DNA of 64,000 nt, taken from the NCBI RefSeq assembly GCF_042186555.1, contig NC_133332.1, positions 123,838,375 through 123,902,374 on the forward strand. The letters run 5' to 3'. Positions 57,652 to 64,000 of this stretch are shown here, piece by piece. The translations under genes were made by a program, and so were the position numbers. The notes beneath the pieces were generated by a model. The model made no database searches. It was not told the DNA's origin and saw only the letters and a list, made by a program, of their open reading frames with translations. The stretch comes from Aquarana catesbeiana. Lineage: Eukaryota > Chordata > Amphibia > Anura > Ranidae. The stretch's first letter is position 1. Each line of letters opens with the position of its first letter.

Positions 57652-58559
57652 AAAAATTCTATACTGCGCTGTCAAGTGTAAATGATTTCAATGGAGCAAC
57701 AATATTGCGGAAACAGCAGCAAGCTTTGTTTTTACCAAGCACACTCACAAATTTCAAAGCAGCAGTCAATGTTGTATTATGGGGCTTAAAGGCTAAGTTC
57801 ACCTTTTTTTTTCTAAATCAGCTCTCCTATGTACCAATATACCATTCATGTACTTCTTTTACATGGATAAAAAAGTGTTTTATTTATCATACACAGCCCT
57901 TACCTCAGTGTCAGTGCTTGTTGTACAAAAAATATTCTCCATTACTTCCTGGATGGACCTTAGGACATGACACAGGAAGGAGTTCACCAGCTGACCTCAT
58001 TAGCACACACCCTGGATCATCTACCCTTCTACTCCAGGAGAGCACTATCATCCACCTCTGCAGGTGCACATTTTTTAAATGTAATCAGGGATCACTGTTC
58101 TCACTAAATGCACAGGCAGTGATCGTTAATTTGGCAGAGTGTGCAGGAGCTGCGGGATCAGTCAACAGCCTAGGTGGATAGAGCTGTAGCATTAAAAACA
58201 GGAGATGTATGTTGTGGGTTCTGTAAAGCTCACCATCCACTATAAAATCTGATTGTACAATCTATATTCAATCTCCTTTAGATTTACCAAAACTATATAA
58301 TAGGAGCACACACATCTAGCCAATCACTCTGTATCCAATCAGACAGGTCCTTGCACTACATAGTTGATGGCAGATCTAAAGGCGATTGTACAATGATGAA
58401 TCATTGGCTGGTGTGTCCAATCGCAGCCCAGAGTCCTGTGTTAACAATCAATACAGGGCTCTGTACAGAGGGAACGATCTCTCTGTTTCTTATCCCTAAA
58501 AAGCAGGGATAAGAAACAAAGATCTTTAGTAAAAATCAGCATACATTACACATTGTTAG

Positions 58560-58990
58560 GCACACATTTAAACCCTTGATTACCCCAGATATTAACATCT
58601 TCCCAGCCAGTGTCATTAGTACAGTGACAGCATATAGTATTATCAGTGATGTCAGTGGCAGTAAGTCTGTCCCCACTCAGTGGCAGTAGATTGCTTGGTG
58701 CACTATCACAGTCCCATTATAAGATCACCGCCATTAGTAGTATTAAAAAAAAAAAAAATTCCAGCATATATACCATAGTTTGTAGACACTAGAATTTTCA
58801 GCAAACCAGTAAATAGACACTTCCTGAGAATTTCTTTTTTACCAAAGACATGTAGCAGAATACATTAAGATTTAAAAAAAATGTATTGGATATGTTTTAA
58901 AGCAGAAAGTAATTTCCAAATTTTCTAATTATATATATAATAAAAAATAAAAACCCAGTGGTGACCGAAAAGCACCAAAAGAAAGCTCAG
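58560..58990. repeat. CCACTTGC-family internal fragment
   Basis: It contains cccagccagtgtcattagta, ttaagatttaaaaaaaatgt and, near 58966, accgaaaagcaccaaaagaa followed by agctcag. These are internal parts shared with 63190-63700. Neither end is complete. Confidence 0.5.
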
Positions 58991-59005
58991 TTTTTGTAAA
59001 AAAAA

Positions 59006-59215
59006 GCACAGAATAAAGACAAGAGCTAAATGGTGGAGGTAAAATGGCCACGGCCTCTTTATTATTGGTATATATTTTTCAACATAGCGGTTCAAAAATA
59101 AATAACGTTGTTATAATAAAATAATAATAAGCTTACTCATAACAGACCAGTGAAAGAACAACCCAGCCACTACAGCTCAGGTTGCCTTACATCAAAACCA
59201 TTTTTAGTAACTGTC
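59006..59215 (-). repeat. Split direct repeat, copy B2
   Basis: gcacagaataaagacaagag through ccatttttagtaactgtcc; about 90% identical to 59624-59835. Confidence 0.9.
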
Positions 59216-59623
59216 CTCCTTTCTAGCAAATGAAAGGTGACCAAACCACATAATAGTTAGGCCATGACAGAGAGGGAGGGGAGCTCACAAGCAAGAGATC
59301 TTAAAACTGGCAAAGTGGGACCCCGGGAGCTGCCTTATATGGGGGGGGACCCCATTCTAGAAGATTCCAAAAGGTCATGTGACCTAATCTTCCAGAATGT
59401 TCCTAGAGATCAGCTGACCTACAATGTCAGCTGACCTGAACAGGTAGGCTGACCCTATTTGACCTTTCCTACCTGTGATTAGTTGATTCGAAAACCTAAC
59501 TCCACCCACCTGCCTAGAGAAAAGGGGAGCCTGGAAACTTCTCAGATGTTATAGCCCCATGAGTTTGGGGGGTCTTAAAACCGACACCCCTTGCTTTCTT
59601 GGAACTGGGGTAGACAGCAAATG

Positions 59624-59835
59624 GAGCACAGAATAAAGACAAGAGCTAAATGGTGGAGGTAAAATTGCCACAGCCTCTTTATTATTGGTATATTTTTAAA
59701 CATAACAGTTCAATAATAAATAACGCTGTTATAATCAAATAATAATAAGCTTACTCATAACAGACCAGTGAAAGAACAACCCAGCCACTACGGCTCGGGT
59801 TGCCATACATCAAAACCATTTTTATTAACTGTCCC
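59624..59835 (-). repeat. Split direct repeat, copy B1
   Basis: Same start gcacagaataaagacaagag; ends attaactgtcccccacaag. It abuts the truncated recombinase reading at about 59870. Confidence 0.9.
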
Positions 59836-59869
59836 CCACAAGCCAGGATTTGTTTACAAATGACACATG

Positions 59870-60337
59870 ACTAAATAAGATGCCCAATTTTTGATATCTA
59901 TGAGGGTGTACCAAAAAATAGAATAGAAAAAATCGCCTGAAATAAACGTGCCTCATAAGGGGAAAAACAAACTGAATTGGCTGCCCTACAAAGCTAACTA
60001 AGAATAGAAGGCGTTATAGCTGATCTATTATCTTGGTGGAGAGAGCCCCTTTTGTAACCCTTCAATGCCTGCTTCACTAGAAAAAATGTATGGCAAGCAG
60101 GGTGATTATGTAATTTCAAAAAAAAGGAAAGCCCTAAATATGGGGCCAGGATCAAGATTGGGACATCAAACTGTTTAAGGAGGATGAAAGTAGATATTCA
60201 GGGAAAGCTGATGGAAGTTCACCAATTGAGGTTAGGTAAGAGAGCCACTGCAACCAAGCTGTTGAATAAACCACAAAGGTAGAAGGTGCGAATGATCCCT
60301 TAATGCTTGCGCAAACCGATTCTAAATTAGGTCCCAA
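59870..60337 (-). pseudogene. Tyrosine recombinase relic (N-terminal and early catalytic region)
   Basis: The minus strand gives SLNSLMSQS preceded by STFVVYSTAWLQWLSYLTS (SAM-like core-binding domain). Farther on come DNRSAITPSILSQLALQ (first catalytic Arg region) and LFQAIFSILFFG. The RxxHxxR and Tyr boxes are absent, cut off just before repeat B1. There are several frame changes. Confidence 0.75.
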
Positions 60338-60359
60338 AGTTATGAAGGACCCTGGATTC

Positions 60360-61033
60360 CTATCTCATCCGCAGCTGGTAAAAGAAGCTTGAATCGGTTC
60401 ATCTGCTAACGAGAAAGAGAGTCTGCAATCTCATTATGCTTACCTGGTAAGTAGAGAGCCTTCACCCATATGATAAGACTCAGGCATTTGAAAACCAGAT
60501 GCCTAATTAAAACGATAACTGGAGGGAATTTTGAGCATAAGCAATTCAAAGCGAAAAGGACCCCCTTGTTATCAGTGCTAAAAAAAAATCCTTTTGTTTC
60601 TCAAAAGCTCACCACAAATTTCCAACGCAACCAGAATAGGAAATAACTCCAACAGCACCACATTCTTTAAATAACCTCTAGTTCGCCAAGAATGATGCCA
60701 TAATGACGTGCACCAGTGGGTCTTCCAAATTGATGCAAAACCAACTGATCCCGCAGCATCGGTGAAGAGACAAAAATCATCATCTGATACAAATTCTTCC
60801 TGAAAAATAGCCTCTTCACTGAATTTGTCTAAAAATTGAGCCCAAACCAGAAGATCCTCTCTTAATTCAGTAGTGATCCTGATATGGGACGTAGGAGATT
60901 TAAAACCTGAGATTGCCAAATAAAAATGCCTTGAGAATTTCCTACCAATAGATAATACTCTAATGGCAAATGCAAGAAGGCCAAGAAACTTTTGCATGGC
61001 CTTCAAAATGTCTTTCTTTTTCCAAATTACCAT
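60360..61033 (-). pseudogene. RNase H and RT-connection region of the DIRS/Ngaro-like element
   Basis: The minus-strand frame from 61033 reads through FLGLLAFAIRVLSIGRKFSR (connection) and DDFCLFTDAAGSVGFASIW (first RNase H Asp), then VVLLELFPILVALEI (Glu). It continues across a frame break into FSTDNKGVLFALN (Asp) and YLPGKHNEIADSLSR (last Asp). The full set of acidic positions can be recognised although the frame is broken. Confidence 0.85.
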
Positions 61034-61089
61034 GGTTATGATATTCTGTAATGTAGCATTTTTTCATCTGGCAATCTGAATTCTATGGC

Positions 61090-61620
61090 CACAGTATCAA
61101 TGGTGATACCTAAAAAAATTATGCAAGTGGATGAAAGAATATTTTTTTTCATGGGCCAAAGGGATATTGAATTCAGCACAAACTGTTAAAAAGGAGTGTA
61201 AAATTTTGTTGCGGTCAATAACTGAATTACCCAAAAAAAGAAAATCGTCTAAATAATGTATTAACAAAGAAGACCCGGACCAAATGTTAACCACCCAATT
61301 AATAAATGTAGAAAAGGATTCAAAGTATGTACAAGAAATTGAGCAGCCCATTGGAAGACATCTATCAAAGAAAAAACAATCATCGATATAAAAACCTAAA
61401 GAATTAAACAATAAAGGGTTAATGGACAGTAAGCAAAAAGCAGATTTCACATCCGCCTTAGCGAGAAATGCGCTCCAGCCTAAACTACAAATTTTTTGCA
61501 AAGCGTCTTCAAACGTAGCTTAATGTACCGTAGCCAATTCATCACTAATCTGATCATTTAGAGAGGATCCCTTAGAAAAGATAAATGAAGAAAAAGCCTG
61601 TAAGAATGCTGAATTCTCAA
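61090..61620 (-). pseudogene. Reverse transcriptase of the DIRS/Ngaro-like element
   Basis: An upstream part reads FSKGSSLNDQISDELATVH and then a stop. The longest frame (61501-61097) has FLAKADVKSAFCLLSINP (catalytic Asp), CLPMGCSISCTYFESFSTF and the active-site box LLIHYLDDFLFLG. YLDD with LPMGCSISC is diagnostic of DIRS-type RT. The frame is lost near 61095 before the connection region. Confidence 0.9.
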
Positions 61621-61639
61621 TGGTGAAATTCTAAAATCC

Positions 61640-62505
61640 TGAAAAGGAGGGTGCAAAAAGCAGCCTGCCACCCTACACACCCTACCGTCAAAGATTTCTT
61701 TAAATTTTATCCCCAACAATCTCAGATAAATCCAAAATGGATTTTAAATTCTTCTCAACTATACAGCCCTGGCCTTGAAAAGGAGGACGTAAGAAACCCT
61801 CCTGAAACCCTTCAGAAGAAGCTGAGCCATCGGCCTGTCTATGTACAAATGCAGCCATGGGAGCATTTTTATTAGGTTCACTGGCGATGGAGCTTTTTGA
61901 AAATGGTTCTCGACCCTGCTGTTGATTGTCGATTGCCATTATCTTAAAGCACTTGTAAACTGGATGGGCTCCCACGCAAAACGCGCATTCAAGTCAAAAG
62001 CGACATGAACTGGGCCATTTACACTGGGAGTCATTAAAGACAAAACAGATTCCTTTTTTGTAAAATGGGTGTGAAAGACACCAGGGGCTGCTGTCTACCC
62101 ACAAATGATCGTTGAAGCAGAAAAAGGTTAAGCCATAGACCAATGTCTTTGCAACCTCATTTCAAGCTGGGGCAAACAGACAGTTTCTGTCTAAATGACT
62201 CATCATAGACAAACCAGGACACTCTTCCAAACTTTTTGTAGGCCTCCAAAACAATGTCTAAAATTTTTAATAAACTAAAATTTTTCTCCGGATGTTTTTT
62301 ACAAATAATACTGCAATAAATACAATATGCCTGTAACCAGTTGTTAAAATTCCTGGCTACAGGTCTGTGCCTGTCCTCTTCAGTTTTGTCATCTTTTTTA
62401 TCCACTTTGAGTAAAAATTCTTTGGAAGAGGGAAGAAGAGACAATATGTCAACAAAATCACCCCGAATAATTTTTTTCCTAATATTAGCAGACAGATGAT
62501 AACTA
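61640..62505 (-). pseudogene. Gag-like protein relic with CCHC zinc knuckle
   Basis: The minus-strand frame starting near 62505 reads YHLSANIRKKIIRGDFVDIL, ARNFNNWLQAYCIYCSII and RVSWFVYDESFRQKLSV, in the style of DIRS/Ngaro ORF1. Downstream, at about 61988-61947, CAFCVGAHPVYKC gives a CX2CX3HX4C zinc knuckle. Stops and frame changes separate the pieces. Confidence 0.7.
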
Positions 62506-62660
62506 AGGATGAGCTGAACACCCCCCGGCTTGGTTAGCACCAGGACATGCAAACAGGCAAAAAATTCGGACGAACACACGAACACCGTTAAAGTCTATGG
62601 GACACGAACATGAAAAATCAAAAGTGCTAACTTTAAAGGCTTGTATGCAAGTTATTGTCA
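62506..62660. repeat. Terminal fragment of the palindromic hAT-like family
   Basis: It starts taaggatgagctgaacac and includes aaagtctatgggacacgaac and gcaagttattgtcat, matching the left end of 31587-34611. It stops at TTAA 62661. Confidence 0.75.
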
Positions 62661-62664
62661 TTAA

Positions 62665-64000
62665 AGAGGAAGTAAACCCTCCCACTCTGATGCTGTTTTT
62701 CATTTAGTCCATTATAATAAGTAATTATCAAACTATAACCACTGTAATTCAGCCCAAATCGCATATTACTTACTGTTTAACCACTTGCTGCCTGTCCGCC
62801 GTCATATGACAGCGGGACGGTGCAGCTGTTGTTCTGGGCCGTCGTCATATGACAGCACAGCATTCCAGGCAGCCCAGGGGGCGTGCGCGCGCCGCCGGCA
62901 GCGCGCGCGAGCACCCGCCACATTGCTCCGGTCCCGCTGCGCGTGCCCAGTGGCCGCAATGTCCGCCAGGCACCCGCGGTTGCCCGGTAACTGAGCAGGA
63001 CCGTGGGTCTGTGTGTGTAAACACACAGATCCACGTCCTGTCAAATGGGAGGAGACCGATGGTGTGTTCCTTGTACAGAGGAACACCGATCGGTCTGCTC
63101 CCCTTGTGAGTCCCCTCCCCCCACAGTTAGAATCACCTCCCTAGCAACATATTTAACCCTACAGCGCCCCCTCCTGGTTAACCCCTTCATTGCCAGTCAC
63201 ATTTATACAGTAATCAATGCATTTTTATAGCACGGATCGCTGTATAAATGTGAATGGTCCCAAAAATGTGTCAAAATTGTCCGATGTGTCCGCTGCAATA
63301 TCGCAGTCATGATAAAAATTGCAGATCGCCGCCATTACTAGTAAAAAAAAAAAATAATAATAAAAATGCTATAAATCCATCCCTTTATTTTGTAGACGCT
63401 ATAACTTTTGCGCAAACCAATAAATATATGCTTATTGCGATATTTTTTACCAAAAATATGTAGAAGAATACGTATCGGTCTAAACTGAGGAAAAAATTTG
63501 TTTAAAAAAAAAAAAAATTGGGATATTTATTATAGCAAAAAGTAAAAAATATTGTGTTTTTTTCAAACTTGTCACTCTTGTTTTGTTTATAGCACAAGAA
63601 ATAAAAAACGCAGGGGTGATCAAATACCACCAAAAGAAAGCTCTATTAGTGGGGAAAAAATGATAAAAATTTCATTTGGGTACAGTGTTTTTTGCCTGCG
63701 CAATTGTTATTCAAATTGCGACAGCGCTGAAAGCTGAAAATTGGCTTGGGCAGGAAGGGGGTGAAAATGCCCTGTATGGAAGTGGTTAAAGAAACTTTTA
63801 AAAACTTGTTTCCAGAGGTTAGGCAGTAACCATCTTAAGCATTGTTTTCTAAGTCCACAGAAAAGTGTATTTCCGCCCTTACATTGAGCACTTCCTGTAC
63901 CGTTAACCAAGCCTCCTTCTCAATCCAACGTTTCTATGGCAACCCTGCTTCACTGCTCATAGTATTTCATAGTGTTTACTTGTACCTATTATATATTGTT
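62665..64000. mobile_element. TTAA-type MITE left end, interrupted; right end beyond the window
   Basis: TTAA at 62661-62664, then AGAGGAAGTAAACC, a family terminus. It is split at 62781-63785 by a nested element and seems to continue from 63790; the right end was not found before the window closes. Confidence 0.5.
62781..63785. mobile_element. Complete CCACTTGC-end TTAA element, 1005 bp
   Basis: TTAA occurs at 62777-62780 and 63786-63789. The ends CCACTTGCTGCC and GGAAGTGG are inverted. A GC-rich 5' third (cgtgcgcgcgccgccggcag) with palindromes is followed by an AT-rich 3' part including accaccaaaagaaagctcta. Short frames are incidental. It serves as the reference copy for fragments at 4043, 26110, 53146 and 58560. 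Confidence 0.75.

Larger units (their letters stand above)
59006..62505 (-). mobile_element. DIRS/Ngaro-like retroelement, 5'-truncated, with split direct repeats
   Basis: Minus-strand order: Gag-like (62505-62157), zinc knuckle, RT, RNase H, start of a tyrosine recombinase (to about 59870), then repeat copy B1 (59835-59624), spacer (59623-59216) and copy B2 (59215-59006). A B1-A2-B2 tail is the hallmark of Ngaro-type elements. The upstream A1 repeat is missing because the element breaks at 62505 against a hAT fragment. All frames are damaged, and the C-terminal part of the recombinase, with most catalytic residues, is deleted. Confidence 0.85.

Noticed and set aside
57705..58181. 158-codon plus-strand frame
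   Set aside because: No motif or family resemblance; it overlaps what may be a TTAA-type repeat start near 57786.

Overview
The window looks like gene-poor DNA from a large, repeat-rich vertebrate genome, most likely a ranoid frog (inferred, not proven). The grounds are the mix of mobile elements: L2 LINEs, Tc1/mariner, DIRS/Ngaro-type tyrosine-recombinase retroelements, a Penelope-like element (PLE) fragment, hAT-like non-autonomous elements, many short TTAA-flanked MITEs with long internal palindromes, and recently expanded minisatellites. I found no convincing host protein-coding exon, rRNA, tRNA gene or CRISPR array. Nearly every long open frame lies in a transposon relic or in a low-complexity array that happens to stay open.

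Layout. 0.8-2 kb: a TTAA MITE followed by a hAT-like element with an 8-bp target duplication. 3.3-7.4 kb: a palindromic MITE, then a three-level nest in which a TTAA element holds a palindromic repeat, which holds a 2.4-kb composite element with pseudo-LTR-like direct repeats and hammerhead-like motifs. 7.4-9.2 kb: an L2 reverse-transcriptase pseudogene and another palindromic repeat. 9.6-10.1 kb: a TTAA MITE. 10.1-14.5 kb: mostly unique, AT-rich DNA. 14.8-17.3 kb: a fold-back element with 320-bp inverted arms enclosing a 409-bp tandem array and a hammerhead-like hairpin. 17.9-19.5 kb: a complete but dead Tc1 element. 23.6-25.8 kb: a Penelope-like GIY-YIG relic. 26-31.5 kb: minisatellites. 31.6-34.6 kb: a 3-kb almost fully palindromic hAT-like element. 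35-43.8 kb: MITEs, minisatellites and nested insertions. 44-48 kb: unclassified repeats and a LINE relic carrying esterase-like and endonuclease-like segments. 48-51.6 kb: a SINE, a truncated Tc1, a truncated hAT copy and a DIRS relic joined end to end. 52-57 kb: TTAA MITEs, one of which holds a segment shared with the DIRS relic. 59-62.5 kb: a minus-strand DIRS/Ngaro-like element (Gag-like, RT, RNase H and the start of a tyrosine recombinase) ending in split direct repeats. 62.5 kb to the end: a hAT fragment and nested TTAA elements.

The elements do not form a pathway. They record repeated insertion into one another, and in several places the pre-insertion site can be read directly. The strongest candidate for an active function is the set of hammerhead-ribozyme-like motifs inside pseudo-LTR-like or snap-back repeats. 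Hammerheads are known in Penelope-like retroelements; activity here is untested. All similarity calls were made by eye, without database searches.
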